Assembly: GCF_000344135.1 (NCBI RefSeq)
Contig: NZ_BAOP01000020.1
Coordinates: forward strand, 1-64,000
DNA: 64,000 nt
Direction: 5' to 3'
DNA from: Gordonia malaquae NBRC 108250
GTDB lineage: Bacteria; Actinomycetota; Actinomycetes; Mycobacteriales; Mycobacteriaceae
Shown here: piece after piece, positions 16,478 through 30,216 of the stretch
Layout: every line of letters begins with the position of its first letter
Position numbering within the stretch: position 1 is the stretch's first letter
Notes under the pieces: generated by a model
Databases searched by the model: none
Told to the model about the DNA's origin: nothing
Seen by the model: only the letters and a program-made list of their open reading frames with translations
Translations under genes and position numbers: made by a program

Positions 16478-17389
16478 TCAGCTGCCCAGGACTCCGGGCC
16501 AATAGTTCTTCAGGCACGTCAGCGGCTGCCCCTGGGAGGAGAAGTTCTCCATGAATCCGCGGGTCAGGGCGCGGATGCGCTCGAACGACGTGCCGTGTCC
16601 CTGGTTCGGGGCGGGATCGCCGACACTGATCACCAATGCCGCGGCCTGAGCGATCTCCTTGAGCGAGAGGTCCTTCCGGGCGAAGACTGTCGCCGCCCAG
16701 TTGCCTGCGAAGCAGTCGGCCAGCAGTTCCGGGTCGTTTCCGGTCGGGAGCTGCGACTCGCTCATCTTGTACGCGTCCATCAGGCGCCACATCACGTTGT
16801 GGCCGTACTCGTGGGCGATGATCGTGGCCGCGGTGAAGTCGCCGAGCATGACGCCCTTTGACCCGAGCAGTTTGCCCTGCCATATCTCGGCGAACGTCTC
16901 GACGGGCAGGATGATCGACCCCTTACGCTTCACTCCGACACCGTCGGGCAGTTCGTCCACCGGGCAGAAGAATGCGTTCGGGAAGTCGCTGGTCAGAGCG
17001 GGTTCCCCGGGCTCGGCGCATTCGCTGGTGAACGACGACCCGGGGGCGATGAGCTCACGTCCCGGCGAGATGCCCTCGATGTTGAGTTCCGCGAACCACT
17101 CCTGCCAAGTGGCGTCGAGGTCGTCGAGCACCTCGGTCATGTATGCGGGGACGGTCTCGTTCGAGTTGGCCGCGGTCACTCCACTCGGGTCGAGTCGCTT
17201 CTGCGAATAGACGGGAAGCTCGGGACATTCGGCGGCGGTGCAGCGCTTGGGGGGTTGCGGTGCGGCGCGTTTCGCCGTGCCGTCCGTGCCCCCTCCGCAG
17301 CCGGCGAGAGCGAGGACACCGACCACGATGACGGCGACCGCCGCGGCGAGTCGGGAGGATCGTCGGCGAGACGTGGTTTGCACCTGCAT
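16478..17389 (-). CDS. Neutral zinc metallopeptidase lipoprotein
   Basis: 303 residues. The N-terminal signal peptide ends in the lipobox LALAGC (Cys31), so the protein should be lipid-anchored outside the membrane. The zincin motif HEYGH at 193-197 is preceded by FTAATIIA, and a downstream acidic region ([16 protein letters not shown]) holds the third-ligand Glu typical of the YpfJ-type putative neutral zinc metallopeptidases. Six Cys in the mature part suggest disulfides. Substrates are unknown. It lies between the toxin-like insertion and sseA and is absent from this place in the M. tuberculosis block. Confidence 0.8.
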   Translation of the reverse strand: MQVQTTSRRRSSRLAAAVAVIVVGVLALAGCGGGTDGTAKRAAPQPPKRCTAAECPELPVYSQKRLDPSGVTAANSNETVPAYMTEVLDDLDATWQEWFAELNIEGISPGRELIAPGSSFTSECAEPGEPALTSDFPNAFFCPVDELPDGVGVKRKGSIILPVETFAEIWQGKLLGSKGVMLGDFTAATIIAHEYGHNVMWRLMDAYKMSESQLPTGNDPELLADCFAGNWAATVFARKDLSLKEIAQAAALVISVGDPAPNQGHGTSFERIRALTRGFMENFSSQGQPLTCLKNYWPGVLGS

Positions 17390-17508
17390 GCGCAGACGCT
17401 AACACCGAGGAGTTGCCTACCGTCACCACACCGTCATTCGTGCGACCGTATGCTGGGAACCGACAGTCGGCTCCGACTGCTGCGCACCAGAACTCGGGAG
17501 ACCCTCGC

Positions 17509-18402
17509 ATGCCTGTGGAATACGAATCCAATCCGGCTTTCGCCTCGTTCGCACACCCCGAACGCCTCGTCAGCACCGAATGGCTGTCGGCGCATCTCGG
17601 AGCTCCCGGGCTGAAGATCGTCGAGTCGGACGAAGACGTCCTGCTGTACGACATCGGCCACATCCCGACCGCGCAGAAGGTCGACTGGCACCTGCACCTC
17701 AACGATCCGGTGACGCGCGACTACATCGACGGCGAAGCGTTCGCGAAACTGATGAGCGAGAAGGGCATCAGCCGAGACGACACCGTCGTGATCTACGGCG
17801 ACAAGAACAACTGGTGGGCCGCCTACGCCCTCTGGGTGTTCACTCTCTTCGGCCACGAAGACGTCAGGCTGCTCGACGGCGGGCGCGACGCGTGGATGGA
17901 CGAGCAGCGCGAGACGTCGTTCGACGTCCCCGTCTACCCCGCCACCGACTATCCCGTCGTGGAGCGTGACGACGCGTCGATCCGCGCGTTCGCCGACGAT
18001 GTGCTCGCCGAACTCGGCACCTCCCCGCTGATCGATGTCCGATCGCCGCAGGAGTACACGGGTGAGCGCACGCACATGCCCGACTACCCGGAGGAAGGCG
18101 CCCTCCGCGGCGGCCACATCCCGACCGCGGTCTCGATCCCGTGGGCCAAGGCCGCAGCACCCGACGGCCGCTTCCGCACCCGCCCCGAGCTCGAGGAGAT
18201 CTACGCGGGCTTCGACGCGACGACGCCGACCATCGCGTACTGCCGCATCGGCGAGCGTTCGAGCCACACCTGGTTCGTCCTCACTCACCTGCTCGGCTTC
18301 GACAACGTCCGCAACTACGACGGCTCGTGGACCGAGTGGGGCAACCGTGTCCGCGTTCCGATCGTGCAGGGCGAAGAGCCCGGCGCGGCGCCCGCTCGCT
18401 GA
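17509..18402 (+). CDS. sseA: Thiosulfate/3-mercaptopyruvate sulfurtransferase SseA
   Basis: 297 residues with two rhodanese domains. The N-terminal domain (about 15-135) is non-catalytic, with DKNNWW where the active site would be. The C-terminal domain (165-290) has the persulfide Cys245 in [13 protein letters not shown]. It transfers sulfane sulfur to thiophilic acceptors. ATG 17509 is preceded by GGGAG at eight bases. It is followed after 15 bases by a SufE-like gene, as in M. tuberculosis, suggesting sulfur passage from SseA to that protein. Confidence 0.9.
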   Translation: MPVEYESNPAFASFAHPERLVSTEWLSAHLGAPGLKIVESDEDVLLYDIGHIPTAQKVDWHLHLNDPVTRDYIDGEAFAKLMSEKGISRDDTVVIYGDKNNWWAAYALWVFTLFGHEDVRLLDGGRDAWMDEQRETSFDVPVYPATDYPVVERDDASIRAFADDVLAELGTSPLIDVRSPQEYTGERTHMPDYPEEGALRGGHIPTAVSIPWAKAAAPDGRFRTRPELEEIYAGFDATTPTIAYCRIGERSSHTWFVLTHLLGFDNVRNYDGSWTEWGNRVRVPIVQGEEPGAAPAR

Positions 18403-18417
18403 CAGGAAGCCCCCGAG

Positions 18418-18843
18418 ATGACGCTGCCAGCTCCGCTCGCCGAGATCGTCGACGACTTCTCAGCGCTCGCCGACCCTGACAAGGTGACTCTGCTGTTGGA
18501 GTTCTCCAGCGAGTTGCCCGACATCCCCGCCTCGATGCAGACCGAGGCGATGGAGCCGGTTCCCGAGTGCCAATCGCCGATCTTCCTGTCGGTCGACGCG
18601 ACCGACTCGTCATCGGTCAAGCTCTATTTCAGCGCGCCGCCGGAGGCTCCGACGACTCGCGGGTTCGCGTCGATCCTGCATCAGGGATTGGACGGCGCGT
18701 CGGCGCAGGAGATCACCGACGTCCCGTCGGATTTCTTTCACGATCTCGGCCTGGCATCGGTGATCAGTCCGCTTCGACTCCGAGGAATGGCAGGCATGCT
18801 GGCGCGCATCAAGCGTCAGGTGGCCGAGCAGACCGGCGCCTGA
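18418..18843 (+). CDS. SufE-family sulfur acceptor protein
   Basis: 141 residues. SufE proteins accept persulfide sulfur on a conserved Cys for iron-sulfur cluster assembly. Cys51 lies in [10 protein letters not shown], the canonical acceptor loop, and [21 protein letters not shown] is the conserved C-terminal helix pair. It starts 15 bases after sseA and is probably co-transcribed with it. The same sseA-sufE-like-accA3 order occurs in M. tuberculosis. Confidence 0.88.
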   Translation: MTLPAPLAEIVDDFSALADPDKVTLLLEFSSELPDIPASMQTEAMEPVPECQSPIFLSVDATDSSSVKLYFSAPPEAPTTRGFASILHQGLDGASAQEITDVPSDFFHDLGLASVISPLRLRGMAGMLARIKRQVAEQTGA

Positions 18844-18890
18844 GGCGCCGACCTCAACGAGCGGAGCGATACGAAGGGCCGCACAGACGT

Positions 18891-20279
18891 ATGGATTTCC
18901 TCCAGATCCTCGACGCGCCCGTCGAGCCCGGCGGGCTCGTCGAGTGGATACCCACCGTCGAGGGCGGCCTCGGCAACTGGCACCGCGACGACCGGCAGAC
19001 CTCGCACAACCACGAGCAGCATCTGCGCGACGCGTTCGAGCACCGAGCGCGAACGCAACGGGAGGGCGGCCGCGAGTCGTGGCTCGGCCTGTCCATCAAC
19101 TTCGACGAACCGATGTCTGTTCCGGCGATCCGTGCCGCGCTGATCGCGTGGATCTCTCGCCACGAGGTGCTGCGCACGCACGTGGTCCTCAAACGTGACG
19201 GCACCGAGCGGTACTCGACACCGCCCGAGACCGTTCGACTGAAGATGACGCGGATCGGCTGGTACACCGAGTCGACCATGCTTCTCGAACAGGTGGCGGG
19301 ATCGTTCGACCGCGCGACGGCTCCCCTCCACTGGCCCGCGTACCGGTTCGCAACCGTCGCTCGCGGCGATTCGTTCACCCTGCTGTTCGCCGCCGACCAT
19401 TCGCTGGTGGACGGCTACTCCCTGGTCACCGCGCAGTACGAACTGACCGAGTTGTACCGCGCTGAACGCGACCGCCGCGCCGCGGTGCTCCCGGAGACCG
19501 GCAGCTACATCGACTTCGGAGACGCCGAGCGGCGAGCCGCCGACAACGCCGATTCCGCGCATCCCGCCGTGCGCACTTGGCGAACATTCGTCGACCACCA
19601 CGGCGTTCCGTTCTTCGCTCCGTTGCGTCCCACGGTGGGCGATTCGCCCGACCCGTTCATGGTGGAGCATCCCGCACAGGCATCGCGTACCGAGCGGCTG
19701 CTGGACGAGACGTCGACCCGGCGTTTCGAGGCCGCCTGTGCGGCGACCGGCGGCAATCTCGTCGCCGGCGTCCTGGCAGCGCTGGCCCTCGCCTACCACC
19801 GCGCAGCGCCCGAGTCGGAGTTCTCGTGTGTGATGCCGCGTCACACCCGAGACGACGCCCGCTGGCAGCACTCCCTCGGATGGTTCGTCGGCCTCGCACC
19901 GATAGCGTTCCCGGTCGACGATGGGACCGACATGGCCGAGGCGACCCGACTCGCGTCCGACGCACTGCGGGCCGGCAGACACGGCGCGACGCTCCCCTTC
20001 CTCCGGGTGGCCGAGTTGCTCGGCGAGACCCCCGTCCCCAAGTTCGTCGTCTCGTTCATGGATTCGCGGGGCACGCCGACCGCCGACGCCGCCGATGCGG
20101 GAGGTGCACAGGTGTTGCGCAGCCACTCGTACGCAGGTGACGAGATGTACGTGTGGGTCAACCGGACGCCGTCGGGCCTTCGGATGCACTCGCGGTATCC
20201 GGCTGAACAGCCCGGCCGGGTGGTGCCGTTTCTTGACGACTTCGCCGATCTACTCGCGAGTACGGCCGACGGCAGGTAG
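18891..20279 (+). CDS. Condensation-domain (PapA-like) acyltransferase
   Basis: 462 residues with the chloramphenicol-acetyltransferase/condensation fold. The catalytic HxxxDG is DHSLVDG with His170 and Asp174, and a second-half loop (SLGWFVGLAPIAFPV) matches the condensation-domain latch. There is no carrier or adenylation domain. Relatives in mycolic-acid actinomycetes esterify lipids (Pap acyltransferases). The frame extends upstream, but ATG 18891 follows sufE by 47 bases and begins the recognisable N-terminus. It stands between sufE and accA3, an extra gene relative to M. tuberculosis. Its acyl donor and acceptor are unknown. Confidence 0.72.
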   Translation: MDFLQILDAPVEPGGLVEWIPTVEGGLGNWHRDDRQTSHNHEQHLRDAFEHRARTQREGGRESWLGLSINFDEPMSVPAIRAALIAWISRHEVLRTHVVLKRDGTERYSTPPETVRLKMTRIGWYTESTMLLEQVAGSFDRATAPLHWPAYRFATVARGDSFTLLFAADHSLVDGYSLVTAQYELTELYRAERDRRAAVLPETGSYIDFGDAERRAADNADSAHPAVRTWRTFVDHHGVPFFAPLRPTVGDSPDPFMVEHPAQASRTERLLDETSTRRFEAACAATGGNLVAGVLAALALAYHRAAPESEFSCVMPRHTRDDARWQHSLGWFVGLAPIAFPVDDGTDMAEATRLASDALRAGRHGATLPFLRVAELLGETPVPKFVVSFMDSRGTPTADAADAGGAQVLRSHSYAGDEMYVWVNRTPSGLRMHSRYPAEQPGRVVPFLDDFADLLASTADGR

Positions 20280-20310
20280 AACCAGTCCTAAGTTTTCTAG
20301 GTGTCGGTCG

Positions 20311-20328
20311 ACCGAGCGATTGCTCGGT
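20311..20328. promoter_or_regulatory. Inverted repeat upstream of accA3
   Basis: ACCGAGC-N4-GCTCGGT is a perfect 7-bp inverted repeat located just upstream of TACGCT (20332-20337), a plausible -10. This is a typical TetR-family operator position. About 130 bases of leader separate it from GTG 20468. Confidence 0.5.
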
Positions 20329-20467
20329 GGGTTACGCTCACTGACGGAAATCATGGTGTCCGACACCCCGCGGACACCGTGCAGAGCGCCACACGTGGAG
20401 CAATCCCGCGCGCGACGCGCACGCTTACGACGACGGCCCGCAGGCGGGCCCGCCCACAGGAGAGCCA

Positions 20468-22255
20468 GTGTCTATCGCACAGACGACCATCAAGAAGGTT
20501 CTGATCGCCAACCGCGGCGAGATCGCGGTCCGCGTGATCCGCGCGGCCAAGGACGCAGGCATCGCCAGCGTCGCGGTGTACGCGGAACCCGACGCGAACG
20601 CGCTGTTCGTTCAGCTCGCCGATGAGGCGTTCGCACTCGGCGGCCAGACGTCCGCCGAGTCGTACCTGGTGTTCGACAAGATCCTCGACGCCGCGGCGCA
20701 GTCGGGCGCAGACGCCATCCACCCCGGCTACGGCTTCCTCTCGGAGAACGCCGATTTCGCACAGGCCGTCATCGATGCGGGCATCACCTGGATCGGCCCG
20801 TCGCCCCAGTCCATTCGTGATCTCGGAGACAAGGTGACCGCGCGTCACATCGCCGAACGCGCCAAGGCCCCGATGGCCGCGGGCACGAAGGATCCGGTCG
20901 CCGACGCGGCCGAGGTGGTCGCCTTCGCAGAGCAGTACGGCGTCCCGGTTGCGATCAAGGCGGCGTTCGGCGGCGGCGGCCGCGGCATGAAGGTCGCCCA
21001 GACCATCGAAGAGATCCCCGAGCTGTTCGAGTCGGCCACCCGCGAGGCCGTCGCGGCCTTCGGTCGCGGCGAGTGCTTCGTCGAGCAGTACCTCGACAAG
21101 GCGCGCCACGTCGAGGCCCAGGTCATCGCCGACCAGCACGGCAACGTCGTCGTCGCGGGCACCCGCGACTGCTCGCTCCAGCGCCGCTTCCAGAAGCTCG
21201 TCGAGGAGGCCCCCGCGCCGTTCCTGACCGACGACCAGCGCGGCCGCATCCACAGCTCGGCCAAGGCCATCTGCCGCGAGGCCGGCTACTACGGCGCGGG
21301 CACCGTCGAGTACCTGGTTCAGGGCGACACCGTCTCGTTCCTCGAAGTCAACACGCGCCTGCAGGTGGAGCACCCGGTCACCGAGGAGACCGCGGGCATC
21401 GACCTCGTCCGTCAGCAGTTCCGCATCGCCGAAGGCAAGGAACTGACGATCACCGAGGACCCGACCCCCCGCGGTCACTCCTTCGAGTTCCGCATCAACG
21501 GTGAGGACGCCGGTCGCGGCTTCCTCCCCGCCCCCGGCCCCGTCGCCGTCTACCGCGAGCCCACCGGCCCCGGCGTCCGCGTCGACTCCGGTGTCCGCGA
21601 GGGCGACGTCATCGGCGGACAGTTCGACTCGATGCTCGCCAAGCTCATCGTCACCGGCGAGAACCGCGAGCAGGCGCTGGAGCGTTCGCGTCGTGCACTC
21701 GCCGAGTTCGAGGTCGACGGCCTCGCCACCGTCATCCCGTTCCACCGCCACATCGTGTCGAACCCCGCGTTCATCGGTGACGGCGAGTCGTTCGACGTCT
21801 ACACCAAGTGGATCGAGACCGACTGGGACAACACCATCGAGCCGTACACCGGCGGCCAGCCGATCGACGAGGACGACGCGGCCCCGCGCCAGAAGGTCGT
21901 CGTCGAGGTCGGCGGTCGTCGTGTCGAGGTGTCGCTCCCGGGCGACCTGAACCTCGGCGGCGGTGGCGGTTCGGCGAACGGCGCAGTGCGTCGTAAGCCG
22001 AAGGCCCGCACCCGCACCAAGGGCGGCGGCAAGGCAGCGTCCGGCGACGCCGTGACCGCACCGATGCAGGGAACCGTCGTCAAGGTGGCCGTCAACGAAG
22101 GCGACACCGTCGCCGAGGGCGACCTGGTCGTCGTGTTGGAGGCCATGAAGATGGAGAACCCGGTCACCGCGCACAAGAGCGGAACCGTCACCGGGCTGTC
22201 GGTCGAAGCCGGCGCCGCCGTCACCCAGGGCACCGCCCTCCTCGAGATCAAGTAG
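20468..22255 (+). CDS. accA3: Acyl-CoA carboxylase alpha subunit AccA3 (biotin carboxylase + BCCP)
   Basis: 595 residues. The biotin carboxylase (1-450) starts [20 protein letters not shown], with ATP-grasp loop GGGGRGMK and [17 protein letters not shown] Gly/Lys-rich linker (about 490-525) leads to the biotin carrier domain with biotinyl Lys561 in LEAMKMEN. It carboxylates biotin for the AccD subunits. It starts at GTG with GGAG upstream. In mycobacteria one AccA3 serves several AccD partners; AccD5/AccE5 lie 6 kb upstream. Confidence 0.95.
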   Translation: MSIAQTTIKKVLIANRGEIAVRVIRAAKDAGIASVAVYAEPDANALFVQLADEAFALGGQTSAESYLVFDKILDAAAQSGADAIHPGYGFLSENADFAQAVIDAGITWIGPSPQSIRDLGDKVTARHIAERAKAPMAAGTKDPVADAAEVVAFAEQYGVPVAIKAAFGGGGRGMKVAQTIEEIPELFESATREAVAAFGRGECFVEQYLDKARHVEAQVIADQHGNVVVAGTRDCSLQRRFQKLVEEAPAPFLTDDQRGRIHSSAKAICREAGYYGAGTVEYLVQGDTVSFLEVNTRLQVEHPVTEETAGIDLVRQQFRIAEGKELTITEDPTPRGHSFEFRINGEDAGRGFLPAPGPVAVYREPTGPGVRVDSGVREGDVIGGQFDSMLAKLIVTGENREQALERSRRALAEFEVDGLATVIPFHRHIVSNPAFIGDGESFDVYTKWIETDWDNTIEPYTGGQPIDEDDAAPRQKVVVEVGGRRVEVSLPGDLNLGGGGGSANGAVRRKPKARTRTKGGGKAASGDAVTAPMQGTVVKVAVNEGDTVAEGDLVVVLEAMKMENPVTAHKSGTVTGLSVEAGAAVTQGTALLEIK

Positions 22256-22264
22256 CACGTCGCG

Positions 22265-22326
22265 CGGACGCTTCCGCTCGGACTCCCCCTCGCTCGTTGA
22301 GCGAGCGGAGCGAGTCGAAGCGTCCG
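22265..22326. repeat. REP-like nested stem-loop after accA3
   Basis: Outer arms CGGACGCTT (22265-22273) and AAGCGTCCG (22318-22326) enclose an inner hairpin CTCGCTC-GTT-GAGCGAG (22289-22305) and GAGCGGAGCGAGTCGAAG. The GTTGAGCGAGCGGAGCGAG core is of a type I associate with dispersed palindromic repeats in related genomes. A degenerate relative (CAACGAGCGGAGCGATACGAA) lies at about 18855-18875 after the SufE gene. It can act as the accA3 terminator. Confidence 0.55.
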
Positions 22327-22358
22327 GCCGTGGCTAACACAACGGAGTGAAGACGGAC

Positions 22359-22538
22359 ATGGAGCCGGTCGAAGTCCTCGGGCTGAGCCCCACGACGTAG
22401 GTTAGGACAGTCATGGAGCCGGTCGAAGTCCTCGGGCTGAGCCCCACGACGTAGGTTAGGACAGTCATGGAGCCGGTCGAAGTCCTCGGGCTGAGCCCCA
22501 CGACGTAGGTTAGGACAGTTATGGAGCCGGTCGAAGTC
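22359..22538 (+). repeat. 54-bp tandem repeat carrying a promoter and mini-ORF (3 full copies + gene 5' end)
   Basis: Copies lie at 22359-22412, 22413-22466 and 22467-22520; they are identical apart from a single C/T change at the last base of copy 3. The next 18 bases (22521-22538) repeat once more and are the start of the real gene at 22521. Each unit begins ATGGAGCCGGTCGAAGTC, encodes MEPVEVLGLSPTT and stops at a TAG. That TAG is also the first half of TAGGTT, nine bases before the next ATG (TAGGTT at 22398, 22452 and 22506). Thus each unit carries a -10-like hexamer and a leaderless start. Confidence 0.85.
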
Positions 22539-22868
22539 AACGCGGGCGCGTGGTATCTGCGCGCACTGCGAGACGACGACCGGCTCTCTGACGTTCCGGC
22601 CCTGAAACTGTTGTCGATCGACGACGCCGCGGCTTACATCGCGGGCACCGACTCCGACTGGGCCGACGAGACGCGGTTCGTCTGGGCCGTCTGCATTCCG
22701 ACCACAGGCGAGACCGTAGCGTTGATCGGCGTGCGAGGCGACGTGCTGGCGGGGATCCATCGCGACGGACACGCTGACGCACTCGATGCGGCCGTCGGTC
22801 CGATCACCCGTTTCGCAGCAGGCGCGCTAGGTCTGACCGTCGACGCACTGACCCTTCAGACCCCCTGA
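22521..22868 (+). CDS. Small protein, N-terminal GNAT-like fragment
   Basis: 115 residues starting MEPVEVNAGAWYLRALRDDD. The segment WYLRALRDDDRLSDVPAL followed by DETRFVWAVCIPTTGETVALI resembles the first two strands of GNAT acetyltransferases, but the acetyl-CoA binding motif is absent, so this is a truncated relative or a repurposed fold. The first six codons are identical to the upstream 54-bp repeats, and TAGGTT lies nine bases before the ATG, fitting a leaderless transcript. It lies between accA3 and the long carboxylase. Function unknown. Confidence 0.55.
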   Translation: MEPVEVNAGAWYLRALRDDDRLSDVPALKLLSIDDAAAYIAGTDSDWADETRFVWAVCIPTTGETVALIGVRGDVLAGIHRDGHADALDAAVGPITRFAAGALGLTVDALTLQTP

Positions 22869-22898
22869 GCGATTCGCACGGACGAGGCCCGAAAAAGC

Positions 22899-22950
22899 TA
22901 CCGCTCAGTACGTCCAATTCAGTCCTTTTGCCGGAACTTACCAGCGAGTA
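22899..22950. promoter_or_regulatory. Two TACC-N5-GTACG sites 40 bp apart
   Basis: TACCGCTCAGTACG begins at 22899 and TACCAGCGAGTACG at 22939, exactly 40 bases apart and in the same orientation. Each core (TAC-N6-GTA) is an inverted repeat. They lie upstream of GATAAT (23001-23006), the likely -10 for the long carboxylase gene. The regulator is unknown; a lipid-synthesis repressor is plausible. Confidence 0.45.
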
Positions 22951-23063
22951 CGGGATTCTTGTCACATCCCGAATGGTGGTTGCCGCCACACTGAAACCGG
23001 GATAATCAACGCAGTACTGTGCGCTCCCCCAGCGTCATCCCCCCACCTTCAAGGAGTCCTTGC

Positions 23064-28523
<5,460 letters not shown>

Positions 28524-28543
28524 TCCGGAGCCACTACAGACCC

Positions 28544-28577
28544 GAGCGGCCCTCCACTGACCGGTGGAGGGCCGCTC
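28544..28577. terminator. Terminator between carboxylase and mscS
   Basis: GAGCGGCCCTCCAC (28544-28557) pairs perfectly with GTGGAGGGCCGCTC (28564-28577). The two genes are convergent, so it may serve both. Confidence 0.75.
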
Positions 28578-28585
28578 GCCGCCTG

Positions 28586-29509
28586 TCAGGCCTGTGCGGA
28601 CGCCCCTGGTGCGCCCCACGGCTGCAACGGGAGTCGTATCCCCTCGGTGTCGAATGCGCGCAGGATCCTGCTGCGCAGATGACGCTGCACCGACCACTGC
28701 GCTCCGGGTTCGGTCTTGACGGTGAGCCGCAGCTCGGCGTGGGACGGGGTGACCTCCTGAACGCCGAGCATCTCCGGCTCCCCACGGACGTTCTTCACGA
28801 CCGCCCCTTCGGCCGCGGCGTCGACGGCCGCCGCGAGCGCCACGTCTTGTGCACGATCGAGGTCGACGTCGGTCGCGACCGGCACCTCCACGCGGGCGAC
28901 GGCGAAGTCCTGGCTCATGTTTCCGACACGTTCGATCTCACCGTTGCGGATGTACCAGAGAGTTCCGTCCATGTCCCGGACGGTCGTGATCCGCAATCCG
29001 ACCGATTCGATCTCACCGACGACGTCGCCGAAGTCCGCGATGTCGCCCACCCCGTACTGGTCCTCCATCATCATGAACACTCCCGACACGAAGTCGGCGA
29101 CGAGGTGCTGGGCGCCGAAACCGATGGCGAGCCCGATGATCCCCGCCGACGCGATGAACGGGGCGATGTTCACATCGAGCTCCGACAGGATCGAGAGCGC
29201 CAACCACACCACCACGACCACCGAGACCGTCGACTTCAGCACCGACCCGATCGTCTTGGCGCGCTGCGCCCGTCGAGCGACCACTCTGGGCGCGGTTCTG
29301 TTGGTCTTGTCCCGCAGGGTCTTGATCATCCCCGAACGCTCGTCAGGCGCGGTGCGCGATCTGGGCCGTGTGGCTCGATCGATCACCCGGAAGAGCAGCC
29401 ACCTGATCACCAGCGCGGCGACGACGTAGCAGGCGATCCGGACCGGCGTCTCGATCAACCATGCGCGGTTCGCCTCTGTCCATTCGAATGCGATCACGTG
29501 AGTAGACAT
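28586..29509 (-). CDS. MscS-family mechanosensitive channel
   Basis: 307 residues. There are three TM helices (about 20-42, 86-110, 113-148). The pore helix [22 protein letters not shown] is characteristic of MscS, followed by the beta domain ([28 protein letters not shown]) and a C-terminal alpha/beta domain. It would release osmolytes on hypo-osmotic shock. The in-frame ATG at 29509 is chosen over 29545, because the family N-terminus starts shortly before TM1. It lies divergent from rpmJ2. Confidence 0.85.
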   Translation of the reverse strand: MSTHVIAFEWTEANRAWLIETPVRIACYVVAALVIRWLLFRVIDRATRPRSRTAPDERSGMIKTLRDKTNRTAPRVVARRAQRAKTIGSVLKSTVSVVVVVWLALSILSELDVNIAPFIASAGIIGLAIGFGAQHLVADFVSGVFMMMEDQYGVGDIADFGDVVGEIESVGLRITTVRDMDGTLWYIRNGEIERVGNMSQDFAVARVEVPVATDVDLDRAQDVALAAAVDAAAEGAVVKNVRGEPEMLGVQEVTPSHAELRLTVKTEPGAQWSVQRHLRSRILRAFDTEGIRLPLQPWGAPGASAQA

Positions 29510-29590
29510 GGTTCCGACCGTACGGACGATGTCGCATCTCGACATCCTCCCTGGGTACGGGAAGCACAGCGGCGACCCTCCATGTGATAG

Positions 29591-29611
29591 TAATGATTGT
29601 CATTTTCATTA
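29591..29611 (+). promoter_or_regulatory. Zur box upstream of rpmJ2
   Basis: The 21-base AT-rich palindrome begins TAATGATTGTC and ends ATTTTCATTA, matching the actinobacterial Zur operator (TGAAAATGA-type arms). It ends 13 bases before the start codon and is the only AT-rich stretch nearby. Zur with zinc would repress the gene. Confidence 0.8.
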
Positions 29612-29624
29612 CAGAGGAGGAACC

Positions 29625-29747
29625 ATGAAGGTCCGATCATCGCTGCGGTCGCTGAAGAACCAACCCGGCGCACAGGTGGTGAAGCGACACGGACGCGTGT
29701 ACGTCATCAACAAGCTGAATCCCAGGTTCAAGGCACGCCAAGGATGA
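29625..29747 (+). CDS. rpmJ2: Ribosomal protein L36, zinc-independent paralogue
   Basis: 40 residues ([19 protein letters not shown]...NPRFKARQG). The protein belongs to the type B, C-minus L36 class: it has no cysteines, whereas the housekeeping L36 binds zinc with Cys/His. Such copies replace the zinc-containing form under zinc starvation, freeing zinc. AGGAGG lies four bases before ATG 29625, and the Zur box overlaps the promoter. It stands alone, not in a cluster with other C-minus ribosomal proteins. Confidence 0.9.
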   Translation: MKVRSSLRSLKNQPGAQVVKRHGRVYVINKLNPRFKARQG

Positions 29748-29889
29748 CCTTTCGTCCATGACGCCAGGGTTAAACCCACGCCATCCTTCGATGATGGATT
29801 CGCGATTGCACGTCGATAGACTGTGGCCGCAATCGGTTCGCTCGGCAGCGCTCACCATGGAGCCCCTGTGCCGCTGTCGAGCGTCGACG

Positions 29890-30080
29890 TGGTGCCGCCC
29901 AGGCGTCGTCACGAAGAGGGAATCCGGTGAGAAACCGGAGCTGTCCCGCAGCGGTATGTCGGAACGACCGCCGTCACACGCACTGGGCCCGTGAACATCC
30001 GGGTCTGGGAAGCGACGGCCAGTAGGTGCGCTCACGCGCCCGCCGACGAGCCCGAAGACCTGCCGGTTGTACTGGGCGCG
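29890..30080 (+). ncRNA. Cobalamin riboswitch upstream of metE
   Basis: Within the 469-base gene-free stretch before metE, AATCCGGTGAGAAACCGG, then AGCTGTCCCGC (29930-29950), and the B12 box CCGAAGACCTGCC (30052-30064) form the conserved core of cobalamin riboswitches. With B12 bound, it should reduce expression of metE, the cobalamin-independent synthase. TAGACT (29817-29822) is a likely -10 for the leader. The stretch 30081-30216 should hold the expression platform; GACGGCCGTC (30179-30188) is a perfect palindrome inside it, 12 bases before the AGGAG ribosome site. Confidence 0.9.
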
Positions 30081-30216
30081 CCGCGCCCGGTGGCTGTCCG
30101 CCTCGTGGATTGGGCGATGACACCGAGTGCACGGTCGTCGTTCGACGGACCGTCCATTCGTGACATCTCCCGCAGGGCGACGGCCGTCCGCACCGCATGC
30201 AGGAGATACAACAGTC

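Noticed and set aside
20351-22258. A 635-codon open frame antisense to accA3, and similar long antisense frames opposite accD5, the long carboxylase, metE, pyc and putA
   Set aside because: High GC with strong third-position bias leaves antisense frames open. The translations are low-complexity and rich in Arg, Val, Gly and Asp, have no ribosome sites, and the opposite strand encodes clear enzymes.
22359-22520. Possible CRISPR array from regularly repeated sequence
   Set aside because: The 54-bp units are directly contiguous with no variable spacers, and no cas genes are nearby; it is a tandem repeat.
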